57,937 nucleotides of DNA. Source: Candidatus Eremiobacteraceae bacterium. Its GTDB lineage: Bacteria > Vulcanimicrobiota > Vulcanimicrobiia > Eremiobacterales > Eremiobacteraceae. The notes beneath the pieces were generated by a model, which made no database searches, was not told the DNA's origin, and saw only the letters and a program-made list of their open reading frames with translations. Positions 37,156 to 47,331 of this stretch are shown piece after piece. The position numbers were made by a program, and so were the translations under genes. Position 1 is the stretch's first letter. Each line of letters begins with the position of its first letter. Location: the NCBI GenBank assembly GCA_036511855.1, contig DATCBN010000091.1, forward strand, positions 1 through 57,937, read 5' to 3'.

Positions 37156-39441
37156 TCAGATAATCTTCGTTGCGCCCGGCGGCGTGATGGCAAACGGCGC
37201 GTGATCTCCCCAGCCCAATCCCGGTAACTCATCAAACCACGTCGATGCGACCGCCAAGTCAGGGCCCACCCAAAACACGTCGAGGTGATCCCTCGTCCGT
37301 CCGACGGCCGCGATCGAGGAGCGCGGGTGCGCTGCATTTGGCGGTGTTATGGGGAACGCCGCGTGATCGCCCCAGCTTGAGCCCGGAGCCATATCGTACC
37401 ACGTGGATCCGATTGCGCCGTCGGGGCCGATCCAGAACACATCCATGTGTTGCTCGCTGCGCGCGACCGCGGTCAAGTCGGAGCCCGCGGCTGCCGCATT
37501 CGGTGCCGTGACGACAAACGCACCGTGATCCGGCCAGCTCGATTTCGGTGCGGCATCCCACCACGTCGAGCCGATCGAGCCGTCCGGACCGATCCAGAAA
37601 ACGTCGAGATGAGACGGCGTCCGGCCGAGCGCGGTGACCGGCGACAGTGCCCGCGCAGCGCCCGGCTTCGTGATCGGGAACGCCGCGTGATCGCCCCAGC
37701 TTGAGCCCGGAGCCATATCCCACCACGTCGAACCGACAGCGCCGTCGGGGCCAATCCAAAAAACATCCATATGCATAGGCGAGCGTGCTACGACCGCAAG
37801 GCCGGAACCCGGCTGTGCTGCTTTGGGCGGCGTGATCGCAAATGGTTTATGGTCGCCCCAACTCGCGCCCGGTGCCGCATCCCACCACGTCGATCCGATC
37901 GCGCCGTCTTGTCCGAGCCAAAACACATCCAGATGGTTCGCTGTTCTGCCAACCGCGGCGACTCGCGTTCCCGGTTGCGCCGAACGAGGCGGCGCGATCG
38001 GGAATGGCGTGTGATCGCCCCAGCCCGAGCCCGGCATACCGTTCCACCAGGTCGACCAGACTGAACCGTCGGCATTGATCCAGAACACGTCAAGTTGATC
38101 CGGCATGCGCGCGACGCTCGTCACCGGCGCTCCCGCCGGCGCAGAAAGCGGTCCCGTCGCAAGGAAGGGTGGATGGTCGCCCCAACCGGCCTTCGGCGCT
38201 GAGTCCCACCACATCGATCCGATCGCGCCGGTCGGCGTTGTCCAAAAGACATCGAGATGATTGACGGTACGGGCGACACTAAACGATGCGGACGACGGTG
38301 CTTGTTCGCTCGGACGCTGCGCAACGTCGGGCGCCGAAATTGCGAACGGCGCGTGATCGCCCCAGTTCAATCCCGGAGCCGAATCGTAAAACGTCGATCC
38401 GACGGCGCCATCGGGCCCGATCCAAAACACGTCGAGATGATTCGGAGCGCGACCCACTGCGGCGATCGACGAGCCGGCCTGCGCGCCATTAGGCGGCGAG
38501 ATCGCGAACGGCGCGTGATCGCCCCAATTCATGCCTGGAGCCGAATCGTACCACGTCGAAACGACGGCGCCGTCGGGCCCGATCCAAAACACGTCGGTAT
38601 GATTCGAGACGCGCGACACGGCGCATAGGCTCGATGCTCTGCCCGCGAAACCGGGCGGTGAAATCGCAAATGGCGCATGATCGCCCCAACCCATGCCGGG
38701 CGCCATATCGAACCACGTGGATGCGATCGCGTTATCGGGTCCTATCCAAAAGACATCGAGATGATCCGGCGTGCGCGCCACCGCGGCGACGGCAGACCCC
38801 GCGCGCGCAGCGCCGGGGGGCGTGATCGCAAATGGCGCATGATCGCCCCAACTTGAGCCGGGAGCAGAATCGTACCACGTTGATCCGATCGCGCCGTCCC
38901 TTCCCACCCAAAAGACATCGAGATGTTTCGGATTGCGCGCGACGGCTATGAGACCCGATCCATCCTGCGCGGATCCGGGTGGCGCGATTTGGAATGCGGC
39001 GTGATCGCCCCAGTTCATGCCCGGAGCCGAATCGTAAAACGTCGATCCGATGCAGTTGTCGGGGCCGATCCAAAATACATCGAGATGATCGGTTGTCCGC
39101 GCGACCGCAGCGATCGCAGAACGCGGCTTGGCCGCGCCTGGGGGCGCGATCCAAAAGGGCTGGTGATCGCCCCAGCCCATCCCCGGTGCCTCATCCCACC
39201 ACATCGTCCACACCGACCCATCGGCGTTCACCCAAAAAACATCCTGATGTCCTCTTGTCCGCGCGACCGCCGTCACCGGCGTGCCGGGGAGCGCAAAGCC
39301 GGGCGGAGTAATCGCAAATGGCTGATGATCGCCCCAATCCATACCCGCCGCATCATCCCGCCATGTCGACAAGATCGCACCGCTAGGAGAAGTCCAAAAC
39401 ACATCGAGGTGGGCAGGCGTCCGGGCTATTGCGCCGATCGA
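37156..39441 (-). repeat. Coding tandem repeat: 14 blades of about 162 bp
   Basis: Fourteen units of about 54 codons each carry a WGDH (once WPDH) and an LDVFW-type strand. The only irregular junction is a longer linker (DVAQRPSEQAPSS) after blade 7, which splits the array into two sets of seven. Confidence 0.9.
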
Positions 39442-40596
39442 TCCTTGGCCGAGACGGCGTTGCGTGTCGATGACCGACTCGGAGAAGCCTCCCACAGGAC
39501 TGTGCGTGTCATATCGAAGCGCGAAGAATGAATAGATCGGGCGCGACGTGCTGAAGTTGTGCGTCACCGCGATCGGCTCGCCGGTATTGGAGATGTCGAG
39601 CGAAATGCGTCTGTCATCCTCGCCGGGCGAATTCGGGTCGCAGACGTACAACGTCAGATACTGTTGGCTGAGTTGATAGCCGTAGATCAACACCTGATGA
39701 TTCTTGCCGAGATCGGTGGGCAGAAGCGACTTGATCAAGACAAGACCGAGCGGGCACGGCACGCCGCTGTCGATATCGGCTTGGATCTGCGGCCACGCTT
39801 CGTGAGCCATTATCCACGCGCGTCCATCGCCGATCGTTCCGTCGGTGATGTAGTTGTCGGAATCGGGATACACCGGGTCCATCTGCGTTTGGAAGTCGGC
39901 GGCGTCGGCGAGCACATTCCACCCGCCGCACACGCCCGGATCGCACGAGCCGAACAACGGTGAGTTAAAACTGTCGAACAGCCTGCGGACGATGTAGTCG
40001 TATACGGGGTCGCCAACGCCGGACGGTTTGGTTTGTGCAGGCCATAAGTTTGCAACGTAATAGTCGCGCGCGGCGAACGACATTCCGCCGCACATCCCGT
40101 TCGAGGCGTCGCCGATCTTGATACCGTTTCCCCACCACGTGAATGGGGGAAGCTCGATGTACGTATCTGCCTGACCTGGCCACGAATTCTCGAACGGAAA
40201 ACCGTACAGGCTCGGAAGAAAACCGGGAACGACGACCGGCATGTCGGCTTGCAAGATGTAATCGGCTTCCGCGTTGTTGCCTTTCCCGCCCGAAAACGAT
40301 AGACCAAACCCGGGTCCGATGGATTGCTGATAGCTGTTCAAACCAACGTATGGATTGTCCCAATGAATCGAAAGCGTTTGCCCGGTATTGCCGACCGCGT
40401 ACGTCACGGTGCCTTCGGTGCCGGTCGCAACGCCATCGCTTTCCGACTGCCAGCCTACCGACGCGCCCGGCGCGATCGACGCCGGCGGATTCCATGACGG
40501 CGGCGTCCAGTCGCCGTGGTCAAGCGACGAGCCGGTCAAAGTCAGTGTGAATGAGGTTTTGTTGCGGAGCATGACGCGTGTTGATCGAGCTGGCAT
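37156..40596 (-). CDS. Aegerolysin-like / papain-like / 14-blade propeller protein
   Basis: The 1146-residue protein has three parts. Residues 1-95 resemble an aegerolysin or ET79 crystal-protein domain (RVMLRNKTSFTLTLTGSSLD). Residues 160-362 look like a cysteine-peptidase fold with C169 (NGMCGGMSFAARDYY), H300 (KNHQVLIYGY) and D320 (YVCDPNSPG). From residue 386 there are fourteen 54-residue repeats with the core LDVFWIGPDGAIGSTW and SSWGDHAPF, like fucolectin or DUF346 blades. No signal peptide is visible. AAGGG lies 8 nt before the ATG at 40596. The gene is single. Function is unknown; adhesion, toxin or predation roles are guesses. Confidence 0.8.
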   Translation of the reverse strand: MPARSTRVMLRNKTSFTLTLTGSSLDHGDWTPPSWNPPASIAPGASVGWQSESDGVATGTEGTVTYAVGNTGQTLSIHWDNPYVGLNSYQQSIGPGFGLSFSGGKGNNAEADYILQADMPVVVPGFLPSLYGFPFENSWPGQADTYIELPPFTWWGNGIKIGDASNGMCGGMSFAARDYYVANLWPAQTKPSGVGDPVYDYIVRRLFDSFNSPLFGSCDPGVCGGWNVLADAADFQTQMDPVYPDSDNYITDGTIGDGRAWIMAHEAWPQIQADIDSGVPCPLGLVLIKSLLPTDLGKNHQVLIYGYQLSQQYLTLYVCDPNSPGEDDRRISLDISNTGEPIAVTHNFSTSRPIYSFFALRYDTHSPVGGFSESVIDTQRRLGQGSIGAIARTPAHLDVFWTSPSGAILSTWRDDAAGMDWGDHQPFAITPPGFALPGTPVTAVARTRGHQDVFWVNADGSVWTMWWDEAPGMGWGDHQPFWIAPPGAAKPRSAIAAVARTTDHLDVFWIGPDNCIGSTFYDSAPGMNWGDHAAFQIAPPGSAQDGSGLIAVARNPKHLDVFWVGRDGAIGSTWYDSAPGSSWGDHAPFAITPPGAARAGSAVAAVARTPDHLDVFWIGPDNAIASTWFDMAPGMGWGDHAPFAISPPGFAGRASSLCAVSRVSNHTDVFWIGPDGAVVSTWYDSAPGMNWGDHAPFAISPPNGAQAGSSIAAVGRAPNHLDVFWIGPDGAVGSTFYDSAPGLNWGDHAPFAISAPDVAQRPSEQAPSSASFSVARTVNHLDVFWTTPTGAIGSMWWDSAPKAGWGDHPPFLATGPLSAPAGAPVTSVARMPDQLDVFWINADGSVWSTWWNGMPGSGWGDHTPFPIAPPRSAQPGTRVAAVGRTANHLDVFWLGQDGAIGSTWWDAAPGASWGDHKPFAITPPKAAQPGSGLAVVARSPMHMDVFWIGPDGAVGSTWWDMAPGSSWGDHAAFPITKPGAARALSPVTALGRTPSHLDVFWIGPDGSIGSTWWDAAPKSSWPDHGAFVVTAPNAAAAGSDLTAVARSEQHMDVFWIGPDGAIGSTWYDMAPGSSWGDHAAFPITPPNAAHPRSSIAAVGRTRDHLDVFWVGPDLAVASTWFDELPGLGWGDHAPFAITPPGATKII

Positions 40597-40705
40597 GATG
40601 ATGACCCTTTCAATGAAAGTCTCACTGACAGCATCGTAGCGCGTGGGCGTGCGGCGCGCGTACGGCGTGCACGGCACCGACTCGTCGGTCCTTGAATATA
40701 GAAAT

Positions 40706-40812
40706 GTAATAGGGCACGCATCGCGGGCCCATTTGGGTGAGCGTTGCTCACCCTAGTACGGGTTGCTCACCCTAGTACGAATTGCTCACCCTAGTACGGG
40801 TCGCTCACCCTA
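40706..40812 (-). repeat. Palindromic repeat cluster with half-copies
   Basis: A decayed plus-oriented copy (40706-40730, GGGCACGC / GCGGGCCC) is followed by a full GGGTGAGC-GTT-GCTCACCC with CTAGTAC tag (40736-40760). Three half-copies follow that keep only one arm plus tag (GCTCACCCTAGTAC), ending close to the stop of the minus-strand gene at 40822. Confidence 0.85.
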
Positions 40813-40821
40813 CACCGGTCT

Positions 40822-41283
40822 TTAGGCTAAGGGCTCGAACAGCTCGCGGACGGCGGCAGTGACAGTTTCAAATAATTCTTCGGGTACACATTCGCCGTCT
40901 TGTTTGAAATCGCACTGGACATCGTGTTCGGAGCTCGTCATCGTGAGCGAAAGTCGACGGGCGGCCTTGAGGGTGACCGCCGCGGCAAGGCCATTGGGCG
41001 AGTCGTCCGACTCGAACACTTTGCCGGAAAAGAAAAGCATCACGTCCTTTCCCGCCATGGAAAGGTCGAAGTTGTCGCCAGGTGTTTCGCTTGCCGGATG
41101 GTCGTGGATCTTGAAGTAGTGGCCAAAACGCACATTTTTAAATGCTTCGACGATGGCCTCACGGCAGGCGCTGACGGCCTTATCTTTGTGGCTTAACTCA
41201 TCGCTGACATCGTCGGATCTCTGCGCACCTGTGGACTCTTCGTTCGCCAACAGGACTTTGATGAAGTCGTCGAACTCGCTCAA
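40822..41283 (-). CDS. Uncharacterised 153-residue protein
   Basis: The soluble acidic protein has alpha/beta composition (KDVMLFFSGKVFESDDSP, ARRLSLTMTSSEHDVQCDF) and no signal peptide. It starts with TTG preceded by AAGGAG at 6 nt, which is strong support. It is the second gene of a pair with the small zinc-ribbon protein 24 bp upstream. No family recognised. Confidence 0.6.
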   Translation of the reverse strand: MSEFDDFIKVLLANEESTGAQRSDDVSDELSHKDKAVSACREAIVEAFKNVRFGHYFKIHDHPASETPGDNFDLSMAGKDVMLFFSGKVFESDDSPNGLAAAVTLKAARRLSLTMTSSEHDVQCDFKQDGECVPEELFETVTAAVRELFEPLA

Positions 41284-41307
41284 AATGGTCTCCTTGGCGG
41301 CTGTAGC

Positions 41308-41481
41308 CTACTCGGCGCGCATGTCTAAACCGACGTATGTCAAGCACTGCGGGCAGACACCGTTCTCCCAAAGCATCGGCGCATCGCTCCGACGGGCCAA
41401 ACATTCCGCTGGCACAGCGTCTCGCGTCTGCTTGTGCGTGCCGGACTTACAGCCCGAACATTCGCAAAGTTGCTCTCTCAC
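41308..41481 (-). CDS. Small zinc-ribbon-like protein, 57 residues
   Basis: The GTG-initiated frame encodes six cysteines: C6, C8 and C11 (CECSGC), C27, and C43 and C46 (VCPQCLTYVGLDMRAE). CPxC knuckles of this sort bind zinc. An in-frame stop bounds the frame upstream. The ribosome site is weak, but the next gene on the same strand begins 24 bp after its stop with a strong Shine-Dalgarno, so a two-gene operon is likely. Supported by cysteine spacing and context only. Confidence 0.5.
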   Translation of the reverse strand: MREQLCECSGCKSGTHKQTRDAVPAECLARRSDAPMLWENGVCPQCLTYVGLDMRAE

Positions 41482-41577
41482 GGTCCGACACGATTCTCTA
41501 TGAAGTCGTCGCCACCTCCGATTTGGCGGGGAGTTTCACCGTTCCCGAGTTTCCTAGTTACGTGAGGTGCATTGCGA

Positions 41578-41727
41578 ATGGCTACCAAGAAACGGCGTGC
41601 GGACGAGCCAGGGCACTCGCGGACGAAATATACACGTGCGGCATTTATCGTGGGCGGATCGCTCGGCGTGCACTCGCTCGCATGGGCTGAGGCATTGTCG
41701 TGGTTCAGGGACTCGATGGCGGGGTAA
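41578..41727 (+). CDS. Possible 49-residue small protein
   Basis: An ATG with GAGG about 11 nt upstream opens a 49-codon frame: a basic N-terminus (ATKKRRADEPGHSRTKYTR) and then a hydrophobic segment (AAFIVGGSLGVHSLAWAEAL), like a small basic membrane-associated protein. It lies 61 bp upstream of the next gene. No homologue known to me. Confidence 0.35.
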   Translation: MATKKRRADEPGHSRTKYTRAAFIVGGSLGVHSLAWAEALSWFRDSMAG

Positions 41728-41788
41728 CAGGACTACCACTCGATCAGTTTTGGGTGACGTTGATCACCATGATTGGAAAGGCACCAGA

Positions 41789-42352
41789 ATGAACACAATC
41801 TTTTCGTCCTTCGCGGACTGGAACGATGCGAAGCGAGCCGTCGGCGCGCTTTTGGATCACGGCGCGCTGAAAGACGACATCGACCTTGTCGCCAACGAGA
41901 AGTACAGTTTGAGCGAGAATGGGACTCAGCGTCCGGAGGGCGGTTCCATCGATGCCGCGGCGAAGCAAGGCGTCACCGTGACGACAGGTTCGGATGCGGC
42001 TTCGGGTGCGGCCAAAGGCGCGGGCGTCGGACTTGCGGTTGGTGTGGCCGCCGGATTGATTTCAATCCTGGTTCCCGGCGTGGGCATCGTGATCGGGGCT
42101 GGAGCGCTTGCTACTGCGGCGGCAGCTGCTGCTGGAACAACGGCCGCTGGCGCGATCGCAGGTGGGATGACCGGATATCTTGCGGACCAGGGCGTGCCCG
42201 CAGATGCTGTTTCGAGCTATCAGGAAACCGTGAAGAACGGGGGCGCGCTACTAGCGTTGCGTGTTCCGTCCCACGACCTCAGCGAGACCGGTGCGTTTGA
42301 GATCCTCGCGAAGTACGGCGGGAAAAACAACGTATACGGCGTCCCCGTCTAA
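41789..42352 (+). CDS. Glycine-zipper membrane protein, stress-protein-like
   Basis: The 187-residue protein has a soluble N-terminus (SFADWNDAKRAVGALLDHG) of the type found in general-stress 17M-like and DUF1269-like proteins. A Gly/Ala-rich membrane-inserting segment lies at residues 70-135 (AKGAGVGLAVGVAAGLISI, AGAIAGGMTGYLADQGVP), and a short C-terminal domain follows. The ATG at 41789 has AAAGG 8 nt upstream. A strong hairpin follows the gene. Function unknown; envelope-stress roles are inference. Confidence 0.68.
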   Translation: MNTIFSSFADWNDAKRAVGALLDHGALKDDIDLVANEKYSLSENGTQRPEGGSIDAAAKQGVTVTTGSDAASGAAKGAGVGLAVGVAAGLISILVPGVGIVIGAGALATAAAAAAGTTAAGAIAGGMTGYLADQGVPADAVSSYQETVKNGGALLALRVPSHDLSETGAFEILAKYGGKNNVYGVPV

Positions 42353-42388
42353 GGCTTGACAGAGCCTCGAGCTGAGTCGTATTCGAAC

Positions 42389-42421
42389 GAAGAGCAGTGC
42401 CTTCAGCCAGCACTGCTCTTC
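42389..42421 (+). terminator. Perfect 12-bp hairpin terminator candidate
   Basis: GAAGAGCAGTGC / GCACTGCTCTTC with a 9-nt loop, 36 bp after the stress-like gene and 16 bp before the reductase fragment. It is followed by CTAGAG, not a T-tract. Likely factor-independent termination or RNA end protection. Confidence 0.6.
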
Positions 42422-42437
42422 TAGAGATCGTCTTGAA

Positions 42438-42980
42438 GTGAAGGCAACGAATCAACGCGATGTGATTGTGGTAGGCGGAGGAGCCGCCGGGCTTAATGCA
42501 GCGCTTATCCTGGGGCGGGCTCGCCGTCGCGTTCTGATAGGCGATGACGGCCACCCGCGCAATGACGTCGCCGAGAAAATGCATGGATTCATTTCGCGAG
42601 ATGGCACGTCGCCTTCGAAGCTACTCGTGAAAGCTCGAAAAGAACTAAAAAGCTATCCAAGCGTCGAACTCATCAAAGACAAGGTCGAGAAAGCGCAGCA
42701 CACCAAAATCGGCTTCTCGGTGACGCTGGAATCGGGCAAACGGTTTGTGGGGAAGCGGCTGTTGCTTGCAAACGGCGTCCGAGACAAGTTGCCGGATATC
42801 GAGAACCTGACCGACTTTTGGGGACGGAGCGTATTCGTCTGCCCGTTTTGCGATGGATGGGAATTCCGGGATCGCAAGATTGGTATCTACGGCAAAACCA
42901 ACGACGCAATCGAACTAGCGCAAGAACTTCATGGATGGACTAAAAAGATTACGGTCTGTTCTGAAACCCAGGCAGGCTAA
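42438..42980 (+). pseudogene. Truncated thioredoxin-reductase-like flavoprotein
   Basis: The 180-residue frame begins like a family member of about 300 residues: the FAD motif VIVVGGGAAGLNAALIL near the N-terminus, the redox CPFCDGWE in the middle, and the first strand of the NAD domain (RKIGIYGKTNDAIELAQEL). It then stops in that domain (VCSETQAG). The rest of the NAD domain and the C-terminal FAD segment are missing, and repeats begin about 25 bp later. I infer a 3'-deleted gene. Start GTG with weak ribosome site. Confidence 0.75.
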
Positions 42981-43004
42981 ACGCTAAGCGAATTAAGTAA
43001 ACGT

Positions 43005-43086
43005 GGGTGAGCGATGCTCACCCTAGTACGGGATGCTCACCCTAGTACGGGATGCTCACCCTAGTACGGGATGCTCACCCTCCTAC
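43005..43086 (-). repeat. Palindromic repeat plus tandem half-copies; supplies lgt stop
   Basis: A full GGGTGAGC-GAT-GCTCACCC with CTAGTAC tag (43005-43029) is followed by three copies of a 19-bp half unit (GGGATGCTCACCCTAGTAC, the last with CTCCTAC). Read from lgt, the tag GTAGGAG starts one base before the lgt TAG stop codon, so the tag supplies the stop. Confidence 0.88.
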
Positions 43087-43928
43087 CGCGGTACGGGTTG
43101 CCGCGCGGTCGCGTTCGAGATTCGCCAAAACATGACGACGCCGAGGACGAACATCGCGATGGTCAAATATTGCGCGCCGGTCAAACCAAGCAACACGATG
43201 CCCGGCTCGCGATAGAACTCCACGATGGTGCGCACGAGACCGTAACCCGCGATGAATGTCCAAAACACTTGACCTTCGCGCCGGCGCACGCCGCCATGCA
43301 GCCACCAGAGCAGAGGGAGCACGATCACGAGCATACCGACTGCTTCAAACAACTGCGACGGATATCGGTATCCGGCAAAGCCTGGAAACACAAATCCGAC
43401 CGGCGAATTGGTGACGCGGCCCGGCAGCTCACCGTTGATGAAATTCGCGCAGCGCGTCAGCGCGATCGCGACGGGTATCCAAAGTGCGGTCTCATCGGCG
43501 ACCGGATAAAACGGAAGCTTGTTGCGGCGCAAGAAGAGCCAGATGCCGATCAGTGCGCCGATCAATCCACCGTGGAACGCCATGCCGCCATGCCAGATGG
43601 CGATAATTTCGAGCGGGTTCTGAAGATAGTATGAAACGGTGTGCCCACCCGCCGTAATCGGCGTGAGCACATCCGCCAGCAAGAAGAACAGTCGTCCGCC
43701 CAACACGACGCCGATCATGGCGTAGACGACGAATTCCTGCGCCTGATCCACGCTCATGCCGGTTCTCGCGCGGCTTCGTCTGCTCTGCAACTGGAGGTAC
43801 ACGAGCAAGGCGCCGATAAGGTAAGTCAACCCGTACCAGCGTACGGAAAAGATGCCGAGGTGGAATGCGACCGGATCGATATTGGGATACGTAAACCAGT
43901 GTGGGACCGTTGCCAGCGCGGCGATCAA
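43083..43928 (-). CDS. lgt: Prolipoprotein diacylglyceryl transferase
   Basis: The 281-residue inner-membrane enzyme attaches diacylglycerol to the lipobox cysteine of prolipoproteins. It begins with FHLGIFSVRWYGLTYLIGAL, and HGGMAFHGGLIGALIG and RCANFINGELPGR are the conserved catalytic segments (the usual GNF is ANF here). The start is TTG with AAGGAG 7 nt upstream. It serves the many lipoproteins of this window, with lspA two genes away on the other strand. Confidence 0.93.
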   Translation of the reverse strand: MIAALATVPHWFTYPNIDPVAFHLGIFSVRWYGLTYLIGALLVYLQLQSRRSRARTGMSVDQAQEFVVYAMIGVVLGGRLFFLLADVLTPITAGGHTVSYYLQNPLEIIAIWHGGMAFHGGLIGALIGIWLFLRRNKLPFYPVADETALWIPVAIALTRCANFINGELPGRVTNSPVGFVFPGFAGYRYPSQLFEAVGMLVIVLPLLWWLHGGVRRREGQVFWTFIAGYGLVRTIVEFYREPGIVLLGLTGAQYLTIAMFVLGVVMFWRISNATARQPVPR

Positions 43929-43944
43929 ACAGATTCTCCTTCTT

Positions 43945-43969
43945 GTAGGAGGGCAAGCATCGCTTGCCC
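43945..43969 (+). repeat. Palindromic repeat in the lgt/ccdA divergent promoter region
   Basis: GTAGGAG + GGGCAAGC-ATC-GCTTGCCC, 16 bp from the lgt start and 25 bp from the ccdA start. It is one of few copies upstream of both neighbours. Confidence 0.9.
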
Positions 43970-43994
43970 ATAATGCGACAGGCGTTACTTAAAG

Positions 43995-44795
43995 ATGAGT
44001 TCCAGTTCCGAAACCGTTCGCGCGCCGGCGGCGCCTTTCGCCGGCAGGCGCGACGTCGTGATTCATTCCCTGTTCTTCATCCTCGGCTTCACGCTCGTTT
44101 TCATCGCGGCGGGTGCGTCTGCGAGCGCGCTCGGCAGCATATTTGAAGAATACCGCACGCTGATAACGCGCGTGCTCGGCGTCGTGGTCATCTTTCTCGG
44201 CCTCAATATGGTGGGCCTGTTCCGCTTGCCGTTTCTCGCAATGGACAAGCGGTTGCAGATCCGCAAGGGTGGCGTGTCGTACGTCGGCGACGTGCTCGTC
44301 GGCATAGGATTTGCTGCGGGCTGGTCGCCGTGCATCGGTCCCATACTCGCGGCGGTCTTGGCCATGGCGAGCGCCACGCAGACGGTGGGCCAAGCCGTGT
44401 GGTTGCTCTTCGTGTACTCGATGGGACTTGGCGTGCCGCTGCTCGCCACCGCCATCGGCCTGCAATACGTCTTGCCGTTCCTCAATCGCATCAAGCGGTT
44501 TTTGCCCGTCATCGAAGTGATAGCGGGCGTGCTCGTCATCGGAATGGGCCTCGTGCTCGTCACCAACGGGTTCTTGCGAATCACGGCGATGATCTACGAG
44601 AAATTTCCCGCACTTGCCAACATCGGCACCGGGCCTGAAGCATCCGGCGACGTGATCTCGGTCGGCGCGGTCTTCGTGGCAGGCATCGTGTCGTTCATCT
44701 CGCCGTGCGTGCTGCCGCTCGTCCCCGTCTACATCTCGTACCTCACCGGCCAGAGCATCGAAAGCCTGGTCGCGGCGTACGACGTCAAGAAGTGA
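43995..44795 (+). CDS. ccdA: Cytochrome c biogenesis thiol transporter CcdA, circularly permuted
   Basis: The 266-residue polytopic membrane protein belongs to the CcdA/DsbD-beta family, which moves electrons across the membrane to reduce exported thiols. It carries the usual helix pair HSLFFILGFTLVF and GWSPCIGPILAA (C113). The normal first helix, with FxAGxxSFxSPCVLPLxPxYxSYLTG, is absent at the N-terminus and appears instead at the C-terminus (residues 221-255, C238). Canonical proteins begin with that helix. Both redox cysteines are therefore present in swapped order. lspA follows 12 bp later. Confidence 0.9.
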   Translation: MSSSSETVRAPAAPFAGRRDVVIHSLFFILGFTLVFIAAGASASALGSIFEEYRTLITRVLGVVVIFLGLNMVGLFRLPFLAMDKRLQIRKGGVSYVGDVLVGIGFAAGWSPCIGPILAAVLAMASATQTVGQAVWLLFVYSMGLGVPLLATAIGLQYVLPFLNRIKRFLPVIEVIAGVLVIGMGLVLVTNGFLRITAMIYEKFPALANIGTGPEASGDVISVGAVFVAGIVSFISPCVLPLVPVYISYLTGQSIESLVAAYDVKK

Positions 44796-44807
44796 AGGAA
44801 TAAGCCG

Positions 44808-45262
44808 CTGTCGATTGTTTTTGTGATCATCGCCGCGATCATCGTGGCCGCCGATCAATACACCAAACATGTCATCGCCACCACATTCTTACCCGAGGAG
44901 AGCCGCATCGTCATTCCACACGTCGTCTATCTGACGTACGTGCAGAATACCCACGGCGCGTTCGGGTTGTTCGGCTCTCATCCGCTGCTGCTGGCTGCGT
45001 TCGCATCGGCGGTGCTCATCGGGTTTTTCCTGTGGTACCGCAGCACCGGCAGCGCCGGCATGACCACGCACATCGCGTTCGGCTTGATCCTCGGCGGAGC
45101 CATCGGGAACATCGCCGACCGGATGCGGCTCTCGTATGTCGTGGACTTCATCGACTTCCGCTGGTGGCCGGTGTTCAACGTCGCCGATTCGGCCATCTCC
45201 ATCGGCGTCGTCCTGCTGCTCATCCGCATGCTCATCCACGACAAGAAAGCACTGCCGGCGCA

Positions 45263-45266
<4 letters not shown>
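44808..45266 (+). CDS. lspA: Lipoprotein signal peptidase II
   Basis: The membrane aspartyl protease (about 152 residues) cleaves the signal peptide of diacylglyceryl-modified prolipoproteins. Signatures are AADQYTK at helix 1, YVQNTHGAFG, GGAIGNIADRM with one catalytic Asp, and VVDFID / FNVADSAISIG with the second. The first canonical start (GTG 44823) leaves a short helix 1 and a ribosome site 23 nt away; CTG 44808 has AAGGA 8 nt upstream and completes the helix, so I prefer it. It overlaps the next gene (ATGA). Confidence 0.88.

Positions 45267-47331
<2,065 letters not shown>

Noticed and set aside
43005-43086. Possible CRISPR array from closely spaced direct repeats
   Set aside because: Units are 19 bp with no unique spacers, and no cas genes are present; these are half-copies of the palindrome.
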